This document shows positions 8,301 to 17,759 of a stretch of 44,238 nt of DNA, piece after piece. Location: contig DCDZ01000016.1 in NCBI GenBank assembly GCA_002316675.1, positions 56,095-100,332 on the forward strand, given 5' to 3'. This stretch comes from Tyzzerella sp. UBA1042. GTDB lineage: Bacteria; Bacillota; Clostridia; Lachnospirales; Anaerotignaceae. The notes under the pieces are model-generated. The model made no database searches, was not told where the DNA came from, and worked only from the letters and a program-made list of their open reading frames with translations. The translations under genes were made by a program, and so were the position numbers. Every line of letters starts with the position of its first letter. Position 1 is the stretch's first letter.

Positions 8301-9869
8301 ATGTCTGACAACGAGTATGTTGTTCAAATGAAGGGTATCACCAAGGTCTATCCGAATGGAATTGCTGCAAATCAAGGGGTGGACTTTCATGTGAAGCGCG
8401 GTGAAATTCATGCGCTTATGGGTGAAAACGGTGCCGGTAAATCTACGTTAATGAAAATTCTTTTTGGCTTTGAGCAGCCGACAGAGGGAGAAATTATTGT
8501 CAATGACGAAAAAGTGTCGCTGTCCTCTCCTACTGTTGCCATTGCAAAAGGGATTGGCATGGTACATCAGCACTTTATGTTGGTACCCAACTTAACCGTA
8601 GCCGAAAATATGGTTTTGGGTATGGAGCCTAAGCAGAAGAATAAATTGTTCATTCATTACAAGAAAGCTGTGGAAATTACAGAGGAATTTTCTAAAAAAT
8701 ATAATCTCTATGTGGATCCCCATGCAAAGGTAAGGGATATTCCCGTTGGTATGAAGCAAAAGGTGGAAATATTAAAGGCGCTGGTGCGTGGGGCCAAAAT
8801 ACTGATTTTAGATGAGCCAACTGCGGTTTTAACAACACAGGAAACAGAGGAATTATTTAAAGAGTTAATTCATTTAAAAGAGCAGGGTTATACCTTGATC
8901 TTTATTTCTCATAAATTAAATGAAATTAAGCAAATTACAGACAGGCTTACCATTATGCGCAGCGGGAAATCCATGGGTGTATATGATACAGCCGAAATAT
9001 CCAAGGAAGAAATTTCTCGCTTGATGGTGGGACGTGATGTTGTACTTACTGTGGAGAAAGAAAAAGCCCAACCGTCTGATTGTATACTCAGCGTTAGAAA
9101 TTTAGAATACACCAATGAATGGAATAAAAAGATGCTGGATCACATTTCCTTTGACGTAAGGGCCGGTGAAATATTAGGCATTGCCGGTGTGGAAGGCAAC
9201 GGGCAGAGAGAATTGGTTGATATGCTCTTCAACCTAAGTGTTCCGGATCGTGGGACGGCCACGGTAAACGGAAAGAGTATTATTGGCCGCCCCCAGAAGG
9301 AAATTCGTAATCTTGGCGTATCCTTAATTCCGGAAGACAGAATGACATTTGGCATTGCCGGCGCAGGAACCATTGAAGAGAATTTAATGAGTGACCGTGC
9401 GGAGGATAAAAAATATAACAACGGGCTGTTGTTTAATTTAAAGGCGATGCATGAAGACAGCGACCGGCTGATTCAAGATTATCAGGTTCTTTGTAAATCC
9501 CGCAGACAGCAGGTGGGTATGCTTTCCGGAGGAAATATTCAAAAGGTTGTGGTGGCAAGAGAGTTTTCCAGCGAGCCGGTTTTGATCATTGCTGACCAGC
9601 CTACCCGAGGCATTGATGTTGGCGCCACCGAATTTATTCGTAAAAAATTAGTTGCGTTGAGCCGAGCGGGGGTCGCAGTGCTTTTGGTTTCTGCGGATTT
9701 GAATGAAGTTATGGAGCTTTCGGATAGTCTGATTATTATGAACAACGGAAAAATAACGGCTTATTTTGAGGATACGGCTGTTTTGGATGACGCCATGATG
9801 GGTGAATATATGTTGGGCATAAAACAACAAAGTCCGGAAGAGATAGGGGGCGTTGTACATGGAAAATAA
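8301..9869 (+). CDS. Nucleoside ABC transporter ATPase with two ABC domains
   Basis: A 522-residue duplicated ATPase of the sugar/nucleoside (RbsA, NupO) class. The first domain has Walker A GENGAGKST, Walker B ILILDEPTAVL and a weak signature (PVGMKQKVEILKAL). The second has the usual degenerate Walker A GVEGNGQREL, signature LSGGNIQKVVVARE and ADQPTRGIDVGA. ATG 8301 is chosen because GAGGAGGGG (8285-8293) precedes it; the in-frame ATG at 8277 lacks a ribosome site. It overlaps the next permease by 11 bases, implying coupled translation. It should energise uptake of the ligand of the BMP lipoprotein. Confidence 0.93.
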   Translation: MSDNEYVVQMKGITKVYPNGIAANQGVDFHVKRGEIHALMGENGAGKSTLMKILFGFEQPTEGEIIVNDEKVSLSSPTVAIAKGIGMVHQHFMLVPNLTVAENMVLGMEPKQKNKLFIHYKKAVEITEEFSKKYNLYVDPHAKVRDIPVGMKQKVEILKALVRGAKILILDEPTAVLTTQETEELFKELIHLKEQGYTLIFISHKLNEIKQITDRLTIMRSGKSMGVYDTAEISKEEISRLMVGRDVVLTVEKEKAQPSDCILSVRNLEYTNEWNKKMLDHISFDVRAGEILGIAGVEGNGQRELVDMLFNLSVPDRGTATVNGKSIIGRPQKEIRNLGVSLIPEDRMTFGIAGAGTIEENLMSDRAEDKKYNNGLLFNLKAMHEDSDRLIQDYQVLCKSRRQQVGMLSGGNIQKVVVAREFSSEPVLIIADQPTRGIDVGATEFIRKKLVALSRAGVAVLLVSADLNEVMELSDSLIIMNNGKITAYFEDTAVLDDAMMGEYMLGIKQQSPEEIGGVVHGK

Positions 9870-10971
9870 ACGTCAAAGTATGTTTGAATTCTTTCGGGGA
9901 TTTGCTGCCATTGCCATTGCAATTTTAGTCGCTTTTATTTTGATTTTAATTTGCGCCGATGATCCGGGGAAGGCCATGGAATGCTTGCTTGTTCGGCCGA
10001 TTTTTAGCAATGGCGCAATCAACTTAAAATCAATCCTTACCATTTTTGCACGGATGACGCCCACTATTTTTACCGGCTTGGCAGTTTGTGTTATGTTCTC
10101 CGCAAATCAGTTTAACCTGGGGGGCGAAGGTGCCGTCATGTTGGGTGGTTTCGTTGCGGCACTGATCGCAATTTATATTCCTTTAGGCGCCGGCGTTCAT
10201 ATTTTGGTTGCAATATTGGCGGGTACAATCATCGGCGGCTTGGTCATGATTGTTCCGGCAGTCATTAAGGTACGGTTAAAAGCCAGCGAGATGGTTTGTT
10301 CCTTGATGATGAATTACGTTATTATGTATGTTGTTTTACATTTTTTGAATAATGTTTTTGCCGATAGAAGTAAGGGGGCAACCCAGTCTTACCCCTTTAT
10401 GAGTTCAGCTGTTATTCCTAAAATGATCTCCAATACGGAATTGTCCTGGGGTTTTGCCATTGCGATTATCGCAACTGTGACGGTGGCATTTTTTATGTAT
10501 CGTACACGCTGGGGATATGCCATCCGCATGATCGGTATTAACGAGTCCTTTTCCAAGTATTCCGGTATGAAAGTTGGCGGAATGATTGTTTTATCTCAAG
10601 TAATCGGCGGTATGCTTTCGGGTATGGGTGGCGCAATTGAAGTTTTGGGGCGGGATAATACCTTTTTGTGGTTGAATTTACCCGGTTACGGTTGGACAGG
10701 CATAACCGTGGCAATTTTGGCAAAAAATAACCCAATTATGATTCCCTTTGCGGCACTCTTTATTTCTTATTTAAATAGAGGCTGCGAGCTGATGTCAATT
10801 TATGCAGGGGTTCCCTCTGAAATGATAGACATCATTCAGGCTGTCATTTTCCTGTTCTTTGCGGCAGAGCATTTCTTGGCAGGTACCCGCCAGAAAATTG
10901 TTGTGAAGGATGCAAAAGAAGAACTGCAGAAAAAAGAAGTGGCAGCAGCAGGAGAAGGGGGAAATAAGTAA
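9859..10971 (+). CDS. Nucleoside ABC transporter permease, first subunit
   Basis: A 370-residue membrane protein of the BPD_transp_2 family (RbsC-like; NupP in B. subtilis). Hydrophobic segments alternate with short loops through most of the chain, and FSANQFNLGGEGAVMLGGF is the characteristic loop of nucleoside-type permeases. The C-terminus is a short charged Lys/Glu tail. The ATG at 9859 has GGGGG 8 bases upstream; a TTG at 9853 was discounted. Its stop shares one base with the start of the second permease (TAATG). Confidence 0.92.
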   Translation: MENKRQSMFEFFRGFAAIAIAILVAFILILICADDPGKAMECLLVRPIFSNGAINLKSILTIFARMTPTIFTGLAVCVMFSANQFNLGGEGAVMLGGFVAALIAIYIPLGAGVHILVAILAGTIIGGLVMIVPAVIKVRLKASEMVCSLMMNYVIMYVVLHFLNNVFADRSKGATQSYPFMSSAVIPKMISNTELSWGFAIAIIATVTVAFFMYRTRWGYAIRMIGINESFSKYSGMKVGGMIVLSQVIGGMLSGMGGAIEVLGRDNTFLWLNLPGYGWTGITVAILAKNNPIMIPFAALFISYLNRGCELMSIYAGVPSEMIDIIQAVIFLFFAAEHFLAGTRQKIVVKDAKEELQKKEVAAAGEGGNK

Positions 10972-11915
10972 TGTTTGAACAGCTTATTAACATGGTTTTT
11001 TCAGCCAGCTTTGGCTATTCCATTATTCGTATCACCTCCCCGATTTTATTTGCGGCTTTGGCGGCGGTTGTTGCGGAAAAGGGCGGCGTTGTAAACATCG
11101 GTTTGGAGGGAATTATGATGATTTCCGCATTATTCGGTGTGCTTTTTTCATACTGGACAAACAGTTGGATTCCTGGTGTCATTGGGGCGGTAGTCATTGG
11201 CGTTTTAGTTGCTATGATTATGGCGGTTTTTGCTTTGAAACTGAAAACCGATATTATTTTGGCAGGCATTGCGGTGAATCTTTTAGGCGGCGGCGGTACG
11301 GCCTTTCTGCTGTATCTTTTCACCGGCTTAAAAGGGAACACTGCAAGCATGACGACACCCAATATGCTGACACCAAAGGTGCATATTCCTTTACTGAAGG
11401 ACATCCCTGTCATTGGCCAGATTTTTTCGGGTCATTCAGTGCTGACATACTTGGCATTTCTTTTGGTCTTCTTAGTATGGATATTGTTGTATAAAACCGC
11501 AATGGGCCTCAGAATCCGTGCCGTAGGAGAAAACTCTAATGCTGCGGATAGCGTTGGCGTCAGCGTACTGAAAACAAAATATATTGCCTTGGGGATATCA
11601 GGTGCTTTGGCAGGCTTAGGCGGCGCCTATATGTCTATGTATTATTCCCAGAGCTGGAATATTGGCATTGTTGCAGGCCGTGGGTTTATCGCTTTAGCGG
11701 CGCAAGCCATGGGACAGGGGGAACCGGTAGGAGCCATGTTATCCTCCCTGCTGTTTGGTTTCGCCAGTGCCTTGGGCAACAAAATGGAAGGGATGCAGGG
11801 CTTTTCTTCCTATCTGGTGGCGTCCATTCCCTATTTAGTTACCATTTTAGGCTTGGTGGTATATGCCATGAGTACCAAGAAGAAGATAAAACGATTTAGA
11901 GAAAATGCAAAATAA
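10971..11915 (+). CDS. Nucleoside ABC transporter permease, second subunit
   Basis: A 314-residue BPD_transp_2 permease (NupQ-like), partner of the preceding subunit in a heterodimeric channel. It shows EKGGVVNIGLEGIMMISAL and, later, GVSVLKTKYIALGISGALAGLGGAY, both typical of this subunit. Eight or more hydrophobic helices are visible and the tail is basic. Start and stop are tightly packed with its neighbours, so the ATPase and two permeases form one translational unit. The first nucleoside hydrolase begins about 70 bases later. Confidence 0.92.
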   Translation: MFEQLINMVFSASFGYSIIRITSPILFAALAAVVAEKGGVVNIGLEGIMMISALFGVLFSYWTNSWIPGVIGAVVIGVLVAMIMAVFALKLKTDIILAGIAVNLLGGGGTAFLLYLFTGLKGNTASMTTPNMLTPKVHIPLLKDIPVIGQIFSGHSVLTYLAFLLVFLVWILLYKTAMGLRIRAVGENSNAADSVGVSVLKTKYIALGISGALAGLGGAYMSMYYSQSWNIGIVAGRGFIALAAQAMGQGEPVGAMLSSLLFGFASALGNKMEGMQGFSSYLVASIPYLVTILGLVVYAMSTKKKIKRFRENAK

Positions 11916-11985
11916 GACAGAGAGGGCTGGAAGGGCGGATTGATTTGCCGGCTTTCTCTGGCATGAAAAAAAGATGGAGGTTGCT

Positions 11986-12927
11986 ATGAAAAGGATTCCT
12001 ATTATTTTGGACGGTGATCCGGGACATGATGATGCCATTGCTTGGGTTTTGGCAAAAGCCAGCCAGATGTTGGATATTCGTGCCGTTACTTCTTGCTGCG
12101 GTAATCAAACAATTGAAAAAACAACCTATAATGCACTGCGCATTTGCACCTTGATTGATTTGCATATGCCTACGGCAAAAGGCCGTGTGCGTCCTTTGAT
12201 TGCAAAAGCAATGGCTGCCCCTACGGTTCATGGGGAATCCGGTTTGGATGGTCCTGCGTTGCCGGAGCCTGATTTTGATGTTGTTCCTATGGACGGGGTG
12301 GCTCTCATGGCAAAGGTGATTGGGGAAAGTGCGGAACCCATCACCATTGTCCCTACTGGCCCTTTGACCAATGTGGCGGCACTGCTTTTGGCTCATCCGG
12401 AGCTGAAAGATAAAATTCAGCAAATTTCCCTGATGGGGGGCGGCGTGCAGCATGGAAACTGGACACCGGCGGCAGAATTTAACATTCTGGTTGACCCCGA
12501 GGCGGCAGATGTGGTTTTTCGATCAGGCATTCCCATCATTATGGCCGGCTTGGATGTTACCGAAAAAGCCCTGATTTTCCCGGAGGATTTTGAACGTATT
12601 CGTGCATTGGGAAATCCTGTTGCTGGCATTGTGGCGGAATGGTTGGAATTTTTCTATCAATTTCATAGAACGCTGGGATATGCGGGTGCCCCTGTCCATG
12701 ATGCCGTGGCAGTGGCGGCCTTACTGAAACCGGAGATTATGGAAGCAAGGGATTTATTTGTTCAGGTTGAAACCACAGGGGAATTTTGCAGGGGTGCAAC
12801 AGTGGCAGATTTTAACGGCGTTTTGGGAAAAGAGCCTAACGCAAAGGTTTTGATGGGCATTGACAGACAAGCTTTTGTCGACCTTTTGGTTGAGGCAATG
12901 CGCACATATGGGGAGGTGGCAAAATGA
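11986..12927 (+). CDS. Inosine-uridine-preferring nucleoside hydrolase, copy 1
   Basis: IunH-family enzymes cleave the N-glycosidic bond of ribonucleosides to base plus ribose using a Ca2+ held by an N-terminal Asp cluster. The cluster is visible as LDGDPGHDDAIAW; a GPLTNVA segment, AAEFNILVDPEAAD and the late catalytic HDAVAV are also present. I place the start at ATG 11986 (313 residues) because GGAGG (11976-11980) precedes it; the in-frame ATG at 11974 overlaps that site. It sits after the transporter genes and its stop overlaps the next hydrolase by four bases. Substrate preference cannot be read from sequence. Confidence 0.93.
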   Translation: MKRIPIILDGDPGHDDAIAWVLAKASQMLDIRAVTSCCGNQTIEKTTYNALRICTLIDLHMPTAKGRVRPLIAKAMAAPTVHGESGLDGPALPEPDFDVVPMDGVALMAKVIGESAEPITIVPTGPLTNVAALLLAHPELKDKIQQISLMGGGVQHGNWTPAAEFNILVDPEAADVVFRSGIPIIMAGLDVTEKALIFPEDFERIRALGNPVAGIVAEWLEFFYQFHRTLGYAGAPVHDAVAVAALLKPEIMEARDLFVQVETTGEFCRGATVADFNGVLGKEPNAKVLMGIDRQAFVDLLVEAMRTYGEVAK

Positions 12928-13856
12928 ATCGTTTTCCGGTAATCATTGACTGTGATCCCGGTGTTGATGATACGGCGGCATTATTATTGGCAAGTCGTCT
13001 GGAGGAATTAGATATTCGTGGAATTACAACGGTTGCAGGAAATGTTGGGGCTGAGAAAACTACGGCCAACGCAATTAATGTGCGCCATGCAATGGGGAAA
13101 AATATTCCTATTTTTAAAGGTGCTGATCGGCCTATGTTTCGAGAACCGATAACTGCCGAAGGGTTTCATGGGAAGGATGGCTTTGGCGGTGTCGCCTATC
13201 CCATGAAGGTTGTCAATACCGCCATTGAGGAAGAAAAGGCGTGGGATGCAATTTATAGAATTGCAAAGGAATGTAATGGAGAATTGGTGATTATCGCCAT
13301 TGGCCCCATGACAAATCTTGGGATTGCCTTGGCAAAATATAACGAGCTGCCAAAGTTCCTTCGGCGCATTGTCATTATGGGCGGGGCTGCCGTTGGCGGC
13401 AATGTCACCCCGGCTGCGGAGTTTAATATTTATGTTGATCCCGAGGCGGCGGATATGCTGTTTTGCTGCGGCGTGCCTGTTTATATGTGCGGGTTGGATG
13501 TGACGCTAAAGGCCTATATGACCAACGATGAAATAGAAGAAATCGGTGCCTTGGGTTCCTTTCAGGCCAAGCTTTTCAGAGATGTGATGCAGGGCGGTTT
13601 GAAGAAATATCTGGGTTGGGGCTACAAAGGTATTGCCTTGCATGATCCGGTGGCTGTACTCTATGCCGTGGATGACAGCCTGTTTGAAACCCATCCTGCG
13701 GGGATTCGTGTTGAAACAAGGGGGAAATTAACCCTTGGCAAAACTGTGACGGATTTATATAGCGACAAACAAATGGAGCACAATGCCTACATTGTGACGG
13801 AGGTCAACAGAGAGGCTTTTTGTGCAAAGGTGAGGGCAATCCTGTCTCGGTTTTAA
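12924..13856 (+). CDS. Inosine-uridine-preferring nucleoside hydrolase, copy 2
   Basis: Second IunH-family hydrolase, 310 residues, with IDCDPGVDDTAALLLA, IGPMTNLGIAL, AAEFNIYVDPEAAD and HDPVAVLYA. It is clearly a paralogue of the preceding gene but differs enough that the pair is an old duplication or brings different base preferences. Its first Asp cluster matches the classic DxDPGxDD more closely than copy 1. The ATG overlaps the previous stop (ATGA). After the stop there is a short GGCC inverted repeat (13870-13891) without a convincing T run. Confidence 0.93.
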   Translation: MNRFPVIIDCDPGVDDTAALLLASRLEELDIRGITTVAGNVGAEKTTANAINVRHAMGKNIPIFKGADRPMFREPITAEGFHGKDGFGGVAYPMKVVNTAIEEEKAWDAIYRIAKECNGELVIIAIGPMTNLGIALAKYNELPKFLRRIVIMGGAAVGGNVTPAAEFNIYVDPEAADMLFCCGVPVYMCGLDVTLKAYMTNDEIEEIGALGSFQAKLFRDVMQGGLKKYLGWGYKGIALHDPVAVLYAVDDSLFETHPAGIRVETRGKLTLGKTVTDLYSDKQMEHNAYIVTEVNREAFCAKVRAILSRF

Positions 13857-13967
13857 AGAATGCCAAGGTGGCCTGAATTTGAGTTGGCCAAAATCCCTTT
13901 TAGTAGAGCAAATAAGACGAATCAAAGGGGTTATTTTCTTTGTTCGGAAAGAAAACAGGGGAGAATT

Positions 13968-13996
13968 TTGCATTTATAGCGAAACTATGATATACT
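13968..13996 (+). promoter_or_regulatory. Sigma-A promoter of the PHP gene
   Basis: -35 TTGCAT (13968-13973), 17-bp spacer, -10 TATACT (13991-13996), about 130 bases before the PHP start codon. Confidence 0.6.
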
Positions 13997-14128
13997 ATTC
14001 CTCTAAGGATGCCATATTCTTAAACTGGTATCAAACAATACGTTTGGCTTTGCAAAGGCAAACATTGAATTCTAAAATTTTGGAGTCTTTAGCTGTGATA
14101 GATAAAATGGAGGTAGTGTGGAAAAACT

Positions 14129-14857
14129 ATGAAAATTTTAGCAGATACCCATACCCATACTTTGGCCAGCGGTCATGCCTATAGCACAATACAGGAAAAT
14201 GTTAGAGCGGCGGCAGAGAAGGGGCTTCAATTAATTGCTTTGACAGAGCACGCACCTGCAATGCAAAATACAACCTCTCATGCGTATTTTGCAAACCTTC
14301 ATGTAATCCCAGAGGAGCTGTTTGGTGTACGGGTATTAAAAGGTGTTGAACTGAATATTCTGGACTTTGGTGGAGCCATTGATTTGGATGAGAAGACCTT
14401 GGAAAGGTTGGATATTGCCATTGCCAGTCTGCATATTCCCTGCATCACACCGGGAACAGAGGCGGAAAATACAAGGGCTTGCATTTGCGCCATGGAAAAT
14501 CCTCTCATTGATATTTTAGGGCATCCCGGGGACCCTCGATATCCCTTAAATTATGATGAAATTTTTAAAGTGGCCAAGCAAACGGGAACATTATTGGAAA
14601 TCAATAATGCATCCTTGGTACCCGATGGTTTTCGGGCAGGCAGCGAAGAAAATATTTTGGGTCTTTTGAAAATGGCCATGAAAGAGGATGTACCCATTGT
14701 GGTTGGCAGTGATGCACATTTTTATACAGGCATCGGCGAGATTCCCTATGTGGAAAAGCTGATGGATAAAATCGGATTTCCTGAGGACTTGGTTTTAAAC
14801 ACAAATATTCAGAAGCTTTTGTACGCCATAAAACGCAACCGGAGGACTAAAAATTAA
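14129..14857 (+). CDS. PHP-domain phosphoesterase (YcdX-like)
   Basis: A 242-residue stand-alone PHP protein. Metal-ligand motifs appear in order: DTHTHT, LTEHAP, the ELN after VLKGV, SLHIP, GHPGDP and GSDAHF, giving the full trinuclear metal set. Related YcdX/YcdY-type proteins act as metal-dependent phosphatases, and other PHP proteins hydrolyse histidinol phosphate, so the substrate is open. Its ribosome site is odd: GGAGG (14109-14113) is about 15 bases from the ATG, suggesting modest translation. In many Clostridia a PHP gene of this type lies near murB/rapZ; here it is 11 kb away. Confidence 0.88.
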   Translation: MKILADTHTHTLASGHAYSTIQENVRAAAEKGLQLIALTEHAPAMQNTTSHAYFANLHVIPEELFGVRVLKGVELNILDFGGAIDLDEKTLERLDIAIASLHIPCITPGTEAENTRACICAMENPLIDILGHPGDPRYPLNYDEIFKVAKQTGTLLEINNASLVPDGFRAGSEENILGLLKMAMKEDVPIVVGSDAHFYTGIGEIPYVEKLMDKIGFPEDLVLNTNIQKLLYAIKRNRRTKN

Positions 14858-14868
14858 CGGAAAAGCCC

Positions 14869-14897
14869 TTTACTTTAGCACTTTAGTATGTTAATAT
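14869..14897 (+). promoter_or_regulatory. Probable sigma-A promoter of the yerC-like gene
   Basis: -35 TTTACT (14869-14874), 17-bp spacer, -10 TAATAT (14892-14897), 38 bases before the ATG. Confidence 0.5.
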
Positions 14898-14935
14898 ATA
14901 TAGGAATTTTAGTGCAAAAGAGGTGGCCTTTGGAA

Positions 14936-15244
14936 ATGAATAAAAAAATTAAAACTGAACTTACAGATAAGCTTTTTCAGAGTATTTTGAGTATGAATAC
15001 AATAGAAGAATGTTATCAGCTTTTTGAGGATCTTTGTACGGTAAACGAGATTCAGGCCATTGCCCAGCGTATGGAAGTTGCTGCCATGCTGGATGCAAAA
15101 TGTACTTATGTTGAAATTGCCGAAAAAACCGGCGCTTCAACTGCAACGATCAGCAGAGTCAATCGATGTCTTCACTATGGAACGGATGGTTATAAACTGG
15201 CAATAGATCGCGTGAAAGCTTTAGAGCAGCCGGAAGAAAACTAA
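14936..15244 (+). CDS. YerC/YecD family TrpR-like regulator
   Basis: A 102-residue protein of the TrpR-superfamily YerC/YecD group. The helix-turn-helix is plain: TYVEIAEKTGASTATISRVNRCLHYG. Family members are small dimeric DNA-binding proteins; in B. subtilis yerC sits beside pcrA and ligA, and the same order is seen here (yerC-like, pcrA, ligA). Ligand and targets are not known from sequence. The ATG at 14936 follows AAGAGGTGG; the frame extends upstream to 14888 but those residues overlap the promoter. Confidence 0.88.
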   Translation: MNKKIKTELTDKLFQSILSMNTIEECYQLFEDLCTVNEIQAIAQRMEVAAMLDAKCTYVEIAEKTGASTATISRVNRCLHYGTDGYKLAIDRVKALEQPEEN

Positions 15245-15266
15245 GTTACACGAACAATAAAGCGTA

Positions 15267-15320
15267 AGGCTGATTATCGAAGAAGCGCAGCAAAAAAGCT
15301 GCCTTCCTTGGTATCAGCCT
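15267..15320 (+). terminator. Nested inverted repeat after the yerC-like gene
   Basis: Outer arms AGGCTGAT (15267-15274) and ATCAGCCT (15313-15320) enclose a second stem GCAGC / GCTGC with a six-A loop (15287-15302). The outer right arm runs into TTTCTT, a weak T tract. It is probably a terminator or attenuator ahead of pcrA. Confidence 0.45.
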
Positions 15321-15445
15321 TTCTTGGTACTTTCCAGCAAATGCCTCGGTTTTTCGGTGAAGCTGGATTTGGCTGCAGTATTGTTTTATATATAGCCGTA
15401 TCGTAAATAGGGGAACAGTGTTTATTTTGAATAGGAGAGTTTTAT

Positions 15446-17716
15446 ATGATAGGGTTTGAGCAGCTTAATGATATGCAGCAAAAAGCAGTATTACAAAAGG
15501 ATGGTCCCGTATTGGTTTTGGCAGGGGCGGGCAGCGGAAAAACTGGCGCATTGACAGTGCGTATTGCCCATTTATTGGAAACCGGTGTAAAACCTTGGAA
15601 TATTCTTGCCATAACCTTTACAAATAAGGCGGCAAAAGAAATGCGGGAGCGTGTGCTCAAGCTGGTGGAAAATGACGCAGAGGATATATGGATCAGTACG
15701 TTTCATTCCACCTGCGTGCGTATTTTGCGCCGTGAAATTCATCATATCGACTATGACAATCAGTTTTCAATCTACGATTCCGGTGATCAAGAAAAATTGA
15801 TGCGTGAGGTTTTCAAGCAGCTGGGCTTTGACCCCATGAACAAATCCTTTTCCGTAAAGGCGGCTATATCTTTCATTAGCGGCTTAAAGGAAGAAATGGT
15901 TTCATGGGAGGACTATGCCAAAACTGCCGATCGGGGAGACGAAAAGGCAACCAAGATTACCGCTGTTTACAGAAACTATCAAAAACGCTTAAAGGAAAAT
16001 AATGCGTTAGACTTCGATGATTTAATTTATAAAACAGTTTTTCTTTTCAGAAACCATCCAGAAATCTTGGAAAAATATCAAGACAGATTTCGGTACATCA
16101 TGGTGGATGAATATCAGGATACAAATACTTCACAATACGAGTTGGTTTATATGCTTGCGTCCAAATATAAAAATTTATGCGTCGTAGGGGATGATGACCA
16201 AAGTATTTATGGATGGCGTGGGGCAAACATACGCAATATTTTGGAGTTTGAAAAGGACTTCCCCGATACTGTCGTCATTAAGCTGGAGCAGAATTACCGT
16301 TCTACTAAAAAAATTCTGGAAGCTGCCAATTCTGTCATTCACAACAATCATACCCGCAAGGATAAGGCCCTTTGGACAGAAAATGACGGCGGAAGTATAC
16401 TTCATATCTATAAGGGGGAAAATGAATATGATGAGGCACGCTTTGTTGCTGAACGTATTCACGAAAAGCTTGCGGAAGGCAGGAGTTTTAAGGAAATGGC
16501 GGTACTTTATCGCACCAATGCCCAGTCCCGGGCTGTGGAAGATCAGTTTGTAAAAAAAGGAATTCCCTATCGTCTTTTTGGTGGTACTAGATTTTATGAG
16601 CGTAAAGAAATACAAGATATTCTTTCTTACTTGAAGGTCTTGGCAAACCCTGCGGATACCATTGCCCTGCGGCGGATTATTAATGTGCCAAAAAGAGGCA
16701 TCGGGGAGGCCTCCATCGATAAGGTTGCGGCTTTTGCCGAGCTGCACGATATTTCCTTGTATGAGGCCTTGACAAGGCTGGATGAAATTACAGAATTGAA
16801 AACCCGTGTGTCAAAATTCAGAGATTTTTATGGCATTATTGTAAGCCTGCAGGAAGTTGCGCCCACCCTTTCTGCGGCAGAACTGATTGATGCCGTGGTG
16901 AAGCACTCCGGCTATATGCAGCTTTTGATGAGCGAGGGAACAGAGGAAGCTCTTTCCCGCCTGCAAAATATAGACGAATTTGTAAGCAAGGCCGTAGAAT
17001 ATGATAAAAATAACCCTGAGGGTGGCTTGATGGGCTTCTTGGAGGAGGTATCCCTTGTGGCGGATATTGACAGCTATCAACCCGGTGAGGATGCCGCAGT
17101 GCTGATGACTTTGCATAGCGCAAAGGGCTTGGAATTCCCTTTTGTATACATGATTGGTATGGAAGAGGGGATGTTCCCCAGCTACCGTGCCGTGGTATAC
17201 GGCGGGGAAAAGGAAGTAGAGGAGGAACGCCGCCTTTGCTATGTGGGTATCACCCGGGCAAAGGAAGAATTATATCTCACCCATGCAAAAAGCAGAATGC
17301 AGCACGGCATTACACAATATAATCCACCATCACGCTTTCTAAAGGAGATTCCGCAGGATTTGGTAGATATGCCCACAAGAGAAATTTCAGAAATCGCAAA
17401 GAAATATGCCATGAAAAACAGCATGAAGCTTGCCCCCATAACCTCCTTAAAACAGCAAAGAGTTGGGGGGAGAGGTACGGGTAAGCCTGCATCCTTTATC
17501 GCTGCCGGCAAGGGGAATCCGTCTATGCCCGGGCCAAAAGAATTTAAGCTGAACTATAAAGAAGGGGATAAGGTTCGTGCGCCGAAATATGGCATTGGTG
17601 TGGTAAAATCCATACAAAATGGCGGTGCAGATTACGAGGTTGAGGTGTCCTTTGGAGAGAAAGGCACGAGAAAATTCATGGCAAGACTTTCCAAATTAAT
17701 TAAAGTAAATGACTAG
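15446..17716 (+). CDS. pcrA: UvrD/PcrA superfamily 1A DNA helicase
   Basis: A 3'-5' DNA helicase acting in nucleotide-excision repair, plasmid replication and removal of RecA filaments. The SF1A motifs run in order: motif I AGAGSGKT, Ia ITFTNKAAKEM, II VDEYQDTN, III GDDDQSIYGWRGA, IV QNYRST, V TLHSAKGLEFPFV and VI YVGITRAKEELYL. The C-terminal basic linker ends in a Tudor-like RNA-polymerase-binding region (EGDKVRAPKYGIGVV), as in other PcrA proteins. Its 756 residues are standard. The ATG follows TAGGAGAG. It lies 43 bases upstream of ligA, the usual Firmicute pairing. Confidence 0.96.
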   Translation: MIGFEQLNDMQQKAVLQKDGPVLVLAGAGSGKTGALTVRIAHLLETGVKPWNILAITFTNKAAKEMRERVLKLVENDAEDIWISTFHSTCVRILRREIHHIDYDNQFSIYDSGDQEKLMREVFKQLGFDPMNKSFSVKAAISFISGLKEEMVSWEDYAKTADRGDEKATKITAVYRNYQKRLKENNALDFDDLIYKTVFLFRNHPEILEKYQDRFRYIMVDEYQDTNTSQYELVYMLASKYKNLCVVGDDDQSIYGWRGANIRNILEFEKDFPDTVVIKLEQNYRSTKKILEAANSVIHNNHTRKDKALWTENDGGSILHIYKGENEYDEARFVAERIHEKLAEGRSFKEMAVLYRTNAQSRAVEDQFVKKGIPYRLFGGTRFYERKEIQDILSYLKVLANPADTIALRRIINVPKRGIGEASIDKVAAFAELHDISLYEALTRLDEITELKTRVSKFRDFYGIIVSLQEVAPTLSAAELIDAVVKHSGYMQLLMSEGTEEALSRLQNIDEFVSKAVEYDKNNPEGGLMGFLEEVSLVADIDSYQPGEDAAVLMTLHSAKGLEFPFVYMIGMEEGMFPSYRAVVYGGEKEVEEERRLCYVGITRAKEELYLTHAKSRMQHGITQYNPPSRFLKEIPQDLVDMPTREISEIAKKYAMKNSMKLAPITSLKQQRVGGRGTGKPASFIAAGKGNPSMPGPKEFKLNYKEGDKVRAPKYGIGVVKSIQNGGADYEVEVSFGEKGTRKFMARLSKLIKVND

Positions 17717-17759
17717 GGCGTTTCAGAAACCCCTGAATGACTATAGGAGTTGAAGCTGC

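Noticed and set aside
13879..14184. TTG-started 101-codon frame between the nucleoside hydrolase and the PHP gene
   Set aside because: It spans the promoter at 13968 and overlaps the PHP gene in another frame, has no ribosome site and no family resemblance.
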